DNA of 38,888 nucleotides, from assembly GCA_014727835.1 (NCBI GenBank), contig WJMT01000038.1, forward strand, positions 1 through 38,888. Reading direction: 5' to 3'. The stretch's first letter is position 1. Each line of letters opens with the position of its first letter. Origin of the DNA: Candidatus Aminicenantota bacterium (GTDB lineage Bacteria > Acidobacteriota > Aminicenantia > Aminicenantales > Aminicenantaceae). Positions 1 to 8,132 of this stretch are shown here, piece by piece. The notes under the pieces are model-generated. The model ran no database searches. It was not told the DNA's origin and worked only from the letters and a program-made list of their open reading frames with translations. The translations under genes were made by a program, and so were the position numbers.

Positions 1-943
1 GATAAGGCCTTCTCATTAATCGAAGTATGCGGTCGCTTGCTGACTGGACCGGCATGGATAAAAAAGCGATTTTTTCTCTGTTCTTTTTGAAGAGCGGCAG
101 CAGTGTGTCATGGTATTGAATCAACCAGCGGGGATTGAAGTCAAGAATTCGGATCTTATACAGACCCTGGATAGAAAAGAGTTGTTCCAGTAGCTCTGAA
201 AAATTGGTGCCGATATCCTGACCGTAACTCCCCACATCATTATTTATCAAAACAAATGTCTTTTCCCCTTGGTTCACACCTTGTTCAAATTCATGGATGA
301 TGACATCAGGGGCCTTGCTTTTAACCTTTCCGGCAGCAAACCTTATAGCGCAGTAGCTGCAATTTCCCAAACATCCGTCTGCAATCTTTATGTTCCATGT
401 TTTCTTGTATTTTGTTCTCCCCAAAAAAAGAGATCTCACTTTTTTGAAAAAGAGGGAACTGAACTCCACATCCATTTTGAATTTTTTGATCAGGAATTCT
501 TTTGGCGAGATCAAATCTTTCATAGGATAAATGGAATTGGCATCCGGGATGCTCTCCAAATTATTTCGTGCTCCGATTATTGAATCTAAAACGTCCACTT
601 CTTCAATCGGGACAATTTTATACTTTCCATTAAGGGCTTTTCCATTTATTTTTAAAAGACAGCCTGTCACAATGATCTCTGTGTGAGGCTGCTTTTTTTC
701 GAGAGCCGTTTTTATAGTATTCAGGCTTCTTTTCTCTGATGACTTGAAACATCCGCAGGAATAGATGAAAACCAAATCAGATCTTTCAATGCGGTTGGTC
801 GGGAGCCAACCATTAGCTAAAAAATAATTGTAAAATCTGCTGGTGTCCAAACTTCGCCTTGGACAAAAATTATTGACAAAGGGAATGAATTTCTTTTTCT
901 TTTGGTGAGAATCACTTTTTTCCTTAGAGTGATTGGTTTTCAA
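1..943 (-). CDS. Methylthiotransferase-like radical SAM protein (MiaB/RimO/MtaB superfamily), 3' end cut by window edge
   Basis: Open frame of 314 codons on the minus strand running off the window at position 1. It starts at a TTG (941-943) placed 7 nt behind a good AAGGAG. The N-terminal region has the three cysteine sites of the UPF0004 domain: C27, C63 (with a neighbouring C65) and C95 in a VTGCL context. A radical SAM CX3CX2C motif follows at C191, C195 and C198 (GCLGNCSYCAI). Known relatives use two [4Fe-4S] clusters to insert sulfur into tRNA (MiaB, MtaB/CDKAL1) or ribosomal protein S12 (RimO). The GCLGNCSYC form recalls the MtaB/CDKAL1 branch, but the N-terminal domain is divergent and any C-terminal TRAM domain lies outside the window, so the substrate is unresolved. 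It is transcribed away from the neighbouring acetate genes' promoter and separated from ackA by 286 nt. Confidence 0.78.
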   Translation of the reverse strand, partial: MKTNHSKEKSDSHQKKKKFIPFVNNFCPRRSLDTSRFYNYFLANGWLPTNRIERSDLVFIYSCGCFKSSEKRSLNTIKTALEKKQPHTEIIVTGCLLKINGKALNGKYKIVPIEEVDVLDSIIGARNNLESIPDANSIYPMKDLISPKEFLIKKFKMDVEFSSLFFKKVRSLFLGRTKYKKTWNIKIADGCLGNCSYCAIRFAAGKVKSKAPDVIIHEFEQGVNQGEKTFVLINNDVGSYGQDIGTNFSELLEQLFSIQGLYKIRILDFNPRWLIQYHDTLLPLFKKNREKIAFLSMPVQSASDRILRLMRRPY

Positions 944-950
944 AATAATT

Positions 951-956
951 CTCCTT
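951..956 (-). promoter_or_regulatory. Ribosome binding site for TTG start
   Basis: AAGGAG on the minus strand, 7 nt upstream of the TTG at 943. It decides the start of the methylthiotransferase-like gene, since no in-frame ATG with a Shine-Dalgarno sequence precedes it. Confidence 0.7.
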
Positions 957-1019
957 GAATTCGAGTATTCTCTTCTGCCATTTTATCAAGGATAAAAAAA
1001 AACTCAAGATTCATTAGCC

Positions 1020-1039
1020 TGAATTATTCACGAGTCAAG
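1020..1039 (+). repeat. Short intergenic repeat, copy 1
   Basis: TGAATTATTCACGAG-T-CAAG, matching the minus strand of 17084-17103 at 19 of 20 positions (TGAATTATTCACGAG-C-CAAG). Both copies are intergenic and contain the palindrome TGAATTATTCA. It may be a remnant of a dispersed element. Two copies are too few to be sure it is not chance. Confidence 0.4.
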
Positions 1040-1189
1040 TTTTTAAGCTTGAAGAAATTCAGGCGTAGTTGAAGCGACATTGATAATAGCAGTGATTGGT
1101 GAATTGTAAATTGAAAAACCATTCACCATTTTCCATTTGCCATTGACTGTTTTTTATGGACAGCGGGAGTTGCACAGCACCCATAAGAA

Positions 1190-1223
1190 GTCATTGCGGG
1201 GAGCGAATCAACGCAGCAAACTC
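1190..1223 (+). repeat. Degenerate dispersed repeat of the GTCATTGCGAGGAGCG type, copy 1
   Basis: Begins GTCATTGCGGGGAGCGAAT and ends GCAAACTC, in the gap just beyond the ackA stop. It matches the copy at 12982-13015 at 25 of 34 positions. From memory, repeats beginning GTCATTGCGAGGAGCG and ending GCAATCTC occur dispersed in many bacterial genomes. A short inverted piece, GAGATTGCC, sits at 1243-1251 inside the ackA 3' end. Confidence 0.55.
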
Positions 1224-1229
1224 TTAATT

Positions 1230-2456
1230 CTATGTTCTGGCATGAGATTGCCACCTGATCACTTTTTCTGTTTCCAAAGCTATTTTTTTTTCTTCATTAG
1301 TGGGCACGACCAGGATGTTGACTCTTGAATCCGGTGTGTGGATCTCTCTGGTCTCATCTGTTTGGACTTTGTTTTTTTTCTCATCCAATCTCATTCCCAA
1401 TTCTTCCAGTCCCTCACAACACATGCCGCGCACTTGGGGCGAATTCTCACCAATCCCTGCAGTGAAAATCACGGCATCCAATCGTCCCAATTCTGCATAA
1501 TATGCTCCGATGTATTTCTTTATCCGAAGAGCGTACACATCCAAAGCCATTCTGGCCTTCAGGTCCCCGGATGCGGCTCTCTGCTCGATCTCTCTCATGT
1601 CATTGATTCCGCAGAGCCCTTTCAAACCGCTTTTTTTATTCAGCAAGTCATCGATTTCATCAACGGATAAATCCAGGTTTTTTGCCAGGAAAAAAGGAAG
1701 CGCTGGATCAATGTCTCCGGAGCGGGTTCCCATGACCAAGCCTTCCAAAGGAGTCAAGCCCATGGTGGTATCCATGCATTTTCCATTTTTAACAGCAGCC
1801 ATACTGGCTCCATTTCCCAAATGTACAGTGATCAAATTCAGGTCTTCCAAAGAGCGTTTTAAAAAACGGGCTCCTTCCTGAGCCACATATTCATGAGATG
1901 TCCCATGAAATCCATACCTCCGCACCTTATGTTTCTGGTAAAGCTCATAGGGGACAGCATACAGATAGGCCTTCTCTGGAATTGACTGATGGAAAGCGGT
2001 ATCAAACACAGCTACCTGAGGCGCATCCGGGAATAAGGATTGAGCCACTTTGATCCCTGTGAGATTGGGAGGATTGTGAAGGGGAGCTAAAGGAATGTTC
2101 TCTTCTATAGCAGAAATGACTTCATCAGAGATGATAGTGGAAGACTGAAAAGATTCCCCGCCGTGCACCACCCGGTGTCCTACAGCATCGATCTCTGCTT
2201 TATCTTTGATCACTCCCCATTCAGGGTCAATAAGCAGATTGACTATTCTTGTCATACCCTGCTCATGATTGCAGATCTTTCCTTTTTCGATCTTTTCTTG
2301 ATCCCTGCTTTTTTTGTTAAGCAGCTCATGAGTCAGAACACTGGTCTGTTCTCCTATTTTTTCTGCCAATCCTGCTGCAATGGCCTTTTGCTGGTTCATA
2401 TTAAAAAATTGGTATTTGATGGAAGAACTTCCTGTATTGATCACCAATATTTTCAT
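1230..2456 (-). CDS. ackA: Acetate kinase
   Basis: 408 residues; the family is usually about 395-402. It converts acetyl phosphate plus ADP to acetate plus ATP in the cytoplasm. Visible signatures are the N-terminal VINTGSSSIKY phosphate-binding motif, HRVVHGGE, FDTAFHQS, RRYGFHGTSHEYV, HLGNGAS, the GTRSGDIDP loop and FTAGIGENS, all of the ASKHA fold. The ATG at 2456 has an AAGGAAAGG Shine-Dalgarno region. It lies 25 nt behind pta on the same strand, so the two form the classical pta-ackA operon for substrate-level ATP formation. The last residues (about WQSHART) extend past the usual end at the VVPTNEE/IALET region. Their coding DNA contains GGCAATCTC, the end of the dispersed repeat found next to the gene, suggesting a repeat-derived tail. 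Confidence 0.97.
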   Translation of the reverse strand: MKILVINTGSSSIKYQFFNMNQQKAIAAGLAEKIGEQTSVLTHELLNKKSRDQEKIEKGKICNHEQGMTRIVNLLIDPEWGVIKDKAEIDAVGHRVVHGGESFQSSTIISDEVISAIEENIPLAPLHNPPNLTGIKVAQSLFPDAPQVAVFDTAFHQSIPEKAYLYAVPYELYQKHKVRRYGFHGTSHEYVAQEGARFLKRSLEDLNLITVHLGNGASMAAVKNGKCMDTTMGLTPLEGLVMGTRSGDIDPALPFFLAKNLDLSVDEIDDLLNKKSGLKGLCGINDMREIEQRAASGDLKARMALDVYALRIKKYIGAYYAELGRLDAVIFTAGIGENSPQVRGMCCEGLEELGMRLDEKKNKVQTDETREIHTPDSRVNILVVPTNEEKKIALETEKVIRWQSHART

Positions 2457-2481
2457 TTTTTTACCTTTCCTTGGACTTGTT

Positions 2482-4596
2482 TTACTGAGAGTTTTTCTTT
2501 TCTGCTTGCGCTTGAATGGCTGTGATGGCCACTGTGTTCACGATATCAGCCACAGTGCATCCCCGGCTCAAGTCATTGACAGGTTTGTTAAGACCTTGAA
2601 CCACAGGACCGATAGCCACAGCACCCGCTGATCGCTGGACTGCCTTATAGGTATTGTTTCCTGTGTTTAAATCTGGAAAAATGAACACTGTCGCTCTTCC
2701 AGCCACTTCACTGTCCGGAAGTTTTTTTTGGGCCACTCCCGGATCAATGGCTGCATCATACTGGATAGGGCCTTCGATCTTCAAATCCATAGAATATTTT
2801 TTAGCGAGCTTTCGGGCTTTTTGTGTCGCCTGTTTGACTTTTTCCACATCTTCTCCCACTCCGGAGTCTCCGGTGGAATAGGAAAGCATAGCCACAATGG
2901 GCTGGATATTAAAAGTCATGGCTGTCTGTGAAGAGGCAATAGCAATCTCAGCCAGCTGGTCGGCATCTGGTTCAGGATTGACAGCGCAATCCCCATACAC
3001 CAAAACTCTGTCTGGAAGACACATGAAAAACACACTGGATATGATGGAAAACTCTTTTTTTGTTTTGATAAACTCAAATGCAGGGCGGAGTGTGTTTCGA
3101 GTGGTGTTTGCTGCTCCGCTGACCATTCCGTCTGCATCCCCTTTATGAACCATCATGGTCCCGAAATAGCTGAGCTCGCTCATATTGTCTCTTGCATTAT
3201 CCAATTTAATGCCTTTGTGTTTTCTCAACTCATAATAAGTTTGGGCATAATCCTCAAACACTTCATTGTCCGGCACACTCAATATTGAGACCTTATCAAG
3301 CTGCAATCCCGATTTCGCTATCTTGTCACGCACGGCTTTCTCATTCCCTAAAATGGTCAGGTCCACCACATCTCTTCGGGTTAATATCTCAGCTGCCTGT
3401 AAGATCCTCTCGTCATCCCCCTCAGGCAAAACGATATGCTGTTTTTGGGTTTGAGCTCTTTTGAGCAGTCTGTACTCAAACATCTTGGGAGTCACGATAG
3501 ACACCTTTGTCTTGATGATCTTTTCTCTCAACTGAGTGAGTTGCACATTTTTCTCAAAAGTCTCCAAAGCCTGGGCCACTTTGATGGAATCATCCGGATC
3601 AATAGCCGCACGGACATTGTCAGCGCTTCGAGCTGTTTCAAATGTGTTCTCTTTCACACTCAAAATTGGTATTTTTTCATCATAACCTTCAATCAGCTTC
3701 AGGATCGGCTCCTGAGGAATCAAGCCCCCGGTCAGAATAAGTCCTGCAATACTGGGCATGTATGAAGAAGAGAGTGCGGAAAGGCACCCCACTATGACAT
3801 CCGCTCTGTCTCCAGGAGTGATGACCATTTCTCCATTTGAAATCCTGGTGAGAACATTCCACAGCTGCATGGCAGCCACTCCAAATCCCTCAACATGCCG
3901 GTTCAGCTTCATTTGTCCTGAAACCACTCTGGCATCTAATGCCTCAGCAACTTCTCTTACTGTGGGACATTGAAGAGAGGTAACATTGGGAATACTGAAT
4001 ACCAGGCTGTCTTTCACTAAAGGATTGTCCTTAATTTTGGCCACAATTTCATCCCCGTTTTCAGCTCTGTTCACTATGATAGCCACCACTTGACAGTGCT
4101 TTTCATTAAGAGATTCTAAAGATGCTTCCACAGACCTGATCACATCATCTTCTGTTCTATGGTAAGCATTCGCAGATAAGACCACAGGACATCCCAAATT
4201 ATTAGCTATATCTGCATTGATATCAAATTCAAAAGCAGAGGTGGATCCTTCAAAATCAGTCCCTTCGCACAGCACAAAGTCATAGTCTTCTTCCAATTGT
4301 TTGTACTTTTCCACAATCTTCTCAATCAACTCATCATACTTTCCCCTTGAAAGCATTTCATTGGCTTCTTTGGTGGAGAATCCATACATCTTATCATAGG
4401 GCACATCAAGGTTGTAATACCCTGAAATCAAATTGATATCTTTATCCTTCTTTTTCAGATCTGAATCCAGATAAATCAAAGGACGGAAAAAGGCGACCTT
4501 GTCAACATTCCGTATGAGCATTTCAGTCAGTCCCAGCGAAATGATCGATTTTCCGCTTTTCCTTTCGGTTGAAGTCACATACAGATTCTCTGCCAT
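2482..4596 (-). CDS. pta: Phosphate acetyltransferase, long form
   Basis: 704 residues, close to the 714 of E. coli Pta. It catalyses acetyl-CoA plus phosphate to acetyl phosphate plus CoA. Three regions are visible: an N-terminal BioD-like P-loop domain (about 1-215, with TERKSGKSIISLGL), a DRTGG-type middle domain (about 215-325) and the catalytic PTA_PTB domain (about 375-700) with LPEGDDERILQAAE, DGMVSGAANTTRNTLRPA and SYSTGDSGVGED. The ATG at 4596 has AAGGAG 8 nt upstream. It is first in an operon with ackA, behind a sigma-70-type promoter. In long-form enzymes the N-terminal domains are regulatory, so allosteric control by metabolites is plausible but not shown by sequence. Acetyl-CoA made by the tdh-kbl pair elsewhere in the window is a possible source of its substrate. 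Confidence 0.97.
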   Translation of the reverse strand: MAENLYVTSTERKSGKSIISLGLTEMLIRNVDKVAFFRPLIYLDSDLKKKDKDINLISGYYNLDVPYDKMYGFSTKEANEMLSRGKYDELIEKIVEKYKQLEEDYDFVLCEGTDFEGSTSAFEFDINADIANNLGCPVVLSANAYHRTEDDVIRSVEASLESLNEKHCQVVAIIVNRAENGDEIVAKIKDNPLVKDSLVFSIPNVTSLQCPTVREVAEALDARVVSGQMKLNRHVEGFGVAAMQLWNVLTRISNGEMVITPGDRADVIVGCLSALSSSYMPSIAGLILTGGLIPQEPILKLIEGYDEKIPILSVKENTFETARSADNVRAAIDPDDSIKVAQALETFEKNVQLTQLREKIIKTKVSIVTPKMFEYRLLKRAQTQKQHIVLPEGDDERILQAAEILTRRDVVDLTILGNEKAVRDKIAKSGLQLDKVSILSVPDNEVFEDYAQTYYELRKHKGIKLDNARDNMSELSYFGTMMVHKGDADGMVSGAANTTRNTLRPAFEFIKTKKEFSIISSVFFMCLPDRVLVYGDCAVNPEPDADQLAEIAIASSQTAMTFNIQPIVAMLSYSTGDSGVGEDVEKVKQATQKARKLAKKYSMDLKIEGPIQYDAAIDPGVAQKKLPDSEVAGRATVFIFPDLNTGNNTYKAVQRSAGAVAIGPVVQGLNKPVNDLSRGCTVADIVNTVAITAIQAQAEKKNSQ

Positions 4597-4703
4597 TTTA
4601 GTGTCTCCTTAAATTTGAATCAGAAGCTCTTTTTGTTTGAATTTTATATTTCCCCAAGAAAGCTTCCTCTTCCCTCCCCTGTCCTCAAAAGCCTGGATTG
4701 TAT

Positions 4704-4732
4704 TTTATAACACAAATCCGCCCTCTTTTCAA
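4704..4732 (-). promoter_or_regulatory. Sigma-70-type promoter for pta-ackA
   Basis: On the minus strand: -35 TTGAAA (4727-4732), a 17-nt spacer and -10 TATAAA (4704-4709). Predicted transcription start near 4697 gives a leader of about 100 nt before the pta ATG. Confidence 0.6.
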
Positions 4733-4841
4733 TCTGCAAAAGATCCTTGTTCGCTGTTCCTAACCTTAAAATTTTTCTATGTCCCCTTAACAGCAAAAAA
4801 GCGTGAATCCTGTCCGGCTTTTCTGGTATGATAAAGAAGGT

Positions 4842-5738
4842 ATGGCTCAATATCATACAGGCACAGCTGGATGGAGTTATAGAGACTGGGAAGGAATGGT
4901 TTATCCAAGGAAAAAACCCCCTGGTTTTCATGCTTTGCAATTTTTATCCAATTATATTGACTTTATGGAAATCAACAGTACTTTCTACCGGATGCCTGTG
5001 TTCAACTTTGCTCAATCATGGACCCAGAAAGTGAAAAAAAACCCTCACTTTCTGTTTGCTGTCAAACTCCATCAGGACTTCACTCATAAGGAAAGAAATC
5101 CCACCCAAAATCAAGCAGATGAATTCAAATTCGGCATTGAACCACTCAGGGCTAATGGCCGGTTGGGCGCCATCCTCATCCAGTTTCCCTGGTCATTTTC
5201 TCATTCCTCTCAAAACAAAGATTATCTGGACATTCTGTTCACTCTGTTTTCCGGGCTTCCTCTTGCCTTGGAAGTGAGGCACAGCTCATGGGACCAGCCG
5301 GATTTTCTCAAATTTCTCAGGGATCATAGAGTGGCTTTCTGTAATATTGACCAGCCTATATTCCGTTCCTCAATCAAGCCGACCGCCTATGCCACCAATC
5401 CCGGATTCAGTTATGTGAGACTTCACGGCAGAAATTACAAAAATTGGTTCAGAAAAAATGCGGGCCGGGACCAACGCTATGATTATCTTTATTCTGATGA
5501 GGAACTTCAGGATTGGATTCATCGGATTCAAGAGCTGGGAGACAAATCCAAAAAAACGTTTGTTGTCACCAATAATCACTACAGAGGCCAGGCTCTGACC
5601 AATGCCATTCAGATCAAATACAAGCTGACCAATGAAAAAATGGATGTTCCTGAACAACTGCTTCAAAATTTTCCTGAGCTTAAAAAAATCATCAAAGAAA
5701 TATCCAAAGGCCAGATCGACCTTTTCGAGAAAGGATAG
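4842..5738 (+). CDS. DUF72 (YecE-type) protein
   Basis: 298 residues from ATG 4842. A GTG at 4803 would add 13 residues, but the family normally begins a few residues before the GTAGWSY motif, which favours 4842; neither start has a well-spaced Shine-Dalgarno. Family signatures are YHTGTAGWSYRDWEG, FMEINSTFYRMP, FLFAVKLHQDFTH, GAILIQFPWSF, LALEVRHSSW, YVRLHGRNYKNW and VVTNNHYRGQA. The fold is a TIM barrel. Its biochemical function is not established, although conserved His, Asp and Glu residues suggest an enzyme. It is divergent from pta and is followed 87 nt later by the S9 peptidase on the same strand, which has its own strong ribosome site. No functional link to that neighbour is evident. 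Confidence 0.88.
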   Translation: MAQYHTGTAGWSYRDWEGMVYPRKKPPGFHALQFLSNYIDFMEINSTFYRMPVFNFAQSWTQKVKKNPHFLFAVKLHQDFTHKERNPTQNQADEFKFGIEPLRANGRLGAILIQFPWSFSHSSQNKDYLDILFTLFSGLPLALEVRHSSWDQPDFLKFLRDHRVAFCNIDQPIFRSSIKPTAYATNPGFSYVRLHGRNYKNWFRKNAGRDQRYDYLYSDEELQDWIHRIQELGDKSKKTFVVTNNHYRGQALTNAIQIKYKLTNEKMDVPEQLLQNFPELKKIIKEISKGQIDLFEKG

Positions 5739-5756
5739 GTGATTCAGGTCCTTGGC

Positions 5757-5787
5757 TTGACAGTTCACCGTGCTGAGATTTTTTTAT
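5757..5787 (+). promoter_or_regulatory. Possible promoter for the S9 peptidase
   Basis: A perfect -35 TTGACA (5757-5762) lies in the gap after the DUF72 gene. The best -10 is poor (TTTTAT at 5782-5787, 19-nt spacer), so the element is uncertain. Confidence 0.3.
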
Positions 5788-5825
5788 GTAAAATGATATC
5801 TATTCACAATCCAAGGAGGTTTTCC

Positions 5826-8132
5826 ATGATACAACACAAAACATCAAAGCTCTTAAAGGTTTTCTTTATATTTGTTTTCTTATTAACGGCGGGAACAAAC
5901 CGATCTCAATCCGCAGAAAAATCAGCCTTCACCATTGAGGATTCTTTGCGCATCAAGTCTGTCAGAATCCAAAGCATCACTAAAGACGGCCGGTTCATCG
6001 CCGCAACTGTCAGCCAAAGCAACAACCGGCTCGGAATCAATCACAAACGATTCAGAGACCCCACCTATATCGCGCCAAGACCTGTTGAAGCTGTGGTCAT
6101 GGATACAGAAAATAACAAGACGCATCACCTGTTCAATATGCCGAAAGAACTCCACTCCATGTCCTGGTCCCCAGATGGCAAAAAAATGGCTTTTTTTCTC
6201 AGAAGAGAAGATCGATTTTATCTCCAGATATATGAGAGAACAACACAGAAAATCAAAGAGGTGCTTCCTCAAACAGATAAAGAAGTGGCCTCAAATTCTT
6301 TCCTTATTTGGGCCAATGACAATCAAAGGGTGATCCTTGCCCTGAGAGAAAAGGGATGGAGGGGAAAATCACGAAAAATGTTTCAGAACGCCACCAAAGG
6401 TCCGGTCATTGTCTATGATTCAAGAAAACCATTCCTCAAGTGGGATGCCATCCGAGACCAATCCTCCCTGCAGGTCATCGCCTTAGTGGAGATCGGAACA
6501 GGAAAAGTGGAGGAAGTCCTCCCGGAAAACCGGTATTTCAATGTGCGTATTGCCGAGGATGACTCTTTTCTCACCTATGTACAGATGGTTCCAGTGAAAA
6601 CAGAATACGGAGAGAATTATTACAGAGAAGGAGGAAGAGAGTATGAGCTGTTCAAACGAAACCTTGAAAAAGATGCTGAACCCCATGTTTTGATAGAAAA
6701 GACAAATAAGCGTTTGGACCTCTCCTGGAATGAACACAACACTCTTTTCGCCTGGGATGATGACGGCGATATATTCGCTCAATCTGTATTTGAAGAAAAA
6801 GCAAGGAATCTGACCAAGGACAAATTCAAGCCCGAAAAAAGAGAAACAAAGGCAGAAAAAGACAAGGATCCCAAAGAGAAAAAGGTTCGCTTTTCCGTGA
6901 TCCGTTGGAGTCCGGACAGCAAAAAACTGCTTGCCCGCACTCAAAAAGGTTTTTGGCTCATAGACTATAAGAGCGGTGAGTTAGAGATGATCTATGAGTT
7001 TCCAGAAGAACAACAGCGAGATTCTCAAAGGGGAGGCCCTCGCCCCATCACTGTAGAGAGCTGGAGTCCGGATGGAAGATTTCTTTACATGACCTACTCA
7101 GCGACTGACAGATGGGAACGGGGTTTTACCAGATATGACCTTCAAGAAAAAGAAATGGAAGACCTTGTGAAAGACAGCAATCTTTACAGGAATCTAAGGA
7201 TGTCAAAAAATGGAGAGAAATTTTTCTACCAGTTTTCCGACGGAGACCTTCCTTCGGATCTGTACATGACGGATAAAGATTTCCAGCAAAAAGTCCGCAT
7301 GACCACTCTCAATTCCTGGATTGCGAATAAGAAACTCACCCACAGCGAGCTGGTGAAGTACTTAGACGTGGATGGAAACAAACTCTACGGCATTCTGTAT
7401 TATCCCGTGGACTATGAACCCGGAAAAAAGTATCCTCTAGTCTGCGAAATCTATGAAAGATTTTTTGATAACGGCTTCCGCTCAAGCATGAATATCCTGG
7501 CCAATCAAGGTTTTTTCGGGCTCAGACCGTCTGTCAATTTAGAAATCGGATATCCTGGTGAGGCCTGGGTTAAAGGAGTGACATGCGCCATTAACAAATT
7601 GATCGAGAGAGGTCTTGTGATTCCGGACCAAATCGGCGTTCACGGAACCAGCTACGGCGGTTATGCCACTTCTCTGCTCATAACCCAGACAGACCGCTTT
7701 GCTGCTGCAGTGAATATTAGCGGCAAAGTCAATATCATCAGTTTCCTTGGCGACAGCCCGCGGATAGGGCACAGGAATTACGGGGCTGCAGAAGCTGGAC
7801 AGGATAGAATCGGAGCCACTCTCTGGGAACAACCTCTCAAATACATCAATCATTCAGCAGTGATGTTTGCTGACAGAATCACAACCCCCCATCTTTTGAT
7901 AACCGGCCAAGGCGACTGGAATGTTCCTGCAGGAAATACAAGGGAGATGTATTATGCGCTCCGCCGCCTGGGAAAAGAGTGTGTTTGGGTGAATTACTGG
8001 AATGACGGACACGGACTGAGCGCATCGGAGAGCGAAGATATTTATAAAGACAAATGGAACCGCGTCATTGATTGGTATCAGACGTACTTTTCAAACACAG
8101 AAGAGGCACAAAAGTCCTCAAAGCCTCTTTAA
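5826..8132 (+). CDS. Secreted prolyl-oligopeptidase-family (S9) serine peptidase
   Basis: 768 residues from ATG 5826, chosen because AAGGAGG lies 6 nt upstream (5813-5819) and because it places a signal peptide (KLLKVFFIFVFLLTAGT) at the N-terminus. The first half (about 40-500) carries WSPDGK-type beta-propeller repeats. The C-terminal alpha/beta-hydrolase domain has the triad S609 in HGTSYGGY, D697 in GQGDWNVP and H729 in NDGHGL. A Lys/Glu-rich low-complexity stretch (around residues 335-355) breaks the propeller. Family members cleave oligopeptides, often after proline or as dipeptidyl/acylaminoacyl peptidases; the exact specificity cannot be read here. The signal peptide implies a periplasmic or outer location. 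Its 3' end overlaps the convergent dnaE-type gene by 15 nt. Confidence 0.93.
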   Translation: MIQHKTSKLLKVFFIFVFLLTAGTNRSQSAEKSAFTIEDSLRIKSVRIQSITKDGRFIAATVSQSNNRLGINHKRFRDPTYIAPRPVEAVVMDTENNKTHHLFNMPKELHSMSWSPDGKKMAFFLRREDRFYLQIYERTTQKIKEVLPQTDKEVASNSFLIWANDNQRVILALREKGWRGKSRKMFQNATKGPVIVYDSRKPFLKWDAIRDQSSLQVIALVEIGTGKVEEVLPENRYFNVRIAEDDSFLTYVQMVPVKTEYGENYYREGGREYELFKRNLEKDAEPHVLIEKTNKRLDLSWNEHNTLFAWDDDGDIFAQSVFEEKARNLTKDKFKPEKRETKAEKDKDPKEKKVRFSVIRWSPDSKKLLARTQKGFWLIDYKSGELEMIYEFPEEQQRDSQRGGPRPITVESWSPDGRFLYMTYSATDRWERGFTRYDLQEKEMEDLVKDSNLYRNLRMSKNGEKFFYQFSDGDLPSDLYMTDKDFQQKVRMTTLNSWIANKKLTHSELVKYLDVDGNKLYGILYYPVDYEPGKKYPLVCEIYERFFDNGFRSSMNILANQGFFGLRPSVNLEIGYPGEAWVKGVTCAINKLIERGLVIPDQIGVHGTSYGGYATSLLITQTDRFAAAVNISGKVNIISFLGDSPRIGHRNYGAAEAGQDRIGATLWEQPLKYINHSAVMFADRITTPHLLITGQGDWNVPAGNTREMYYALRRLGKECVWVNYWNDGHGLSASESEDIYKDKWNRVIDWYQTYFSNTEEAQKSSKPL

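Noticed and set aside
4803-4841. GTG start for the DUF72 gene
   Set aside because: No ribosome site, and the added residues precede the normal family start, so ATG 4842 was preferred.
5739-5825. Upstream in-frame start of the S9 peptidase
   Set aside because: It would bury the signal peptide; AAGGAGG clearly points to ATG 5826.
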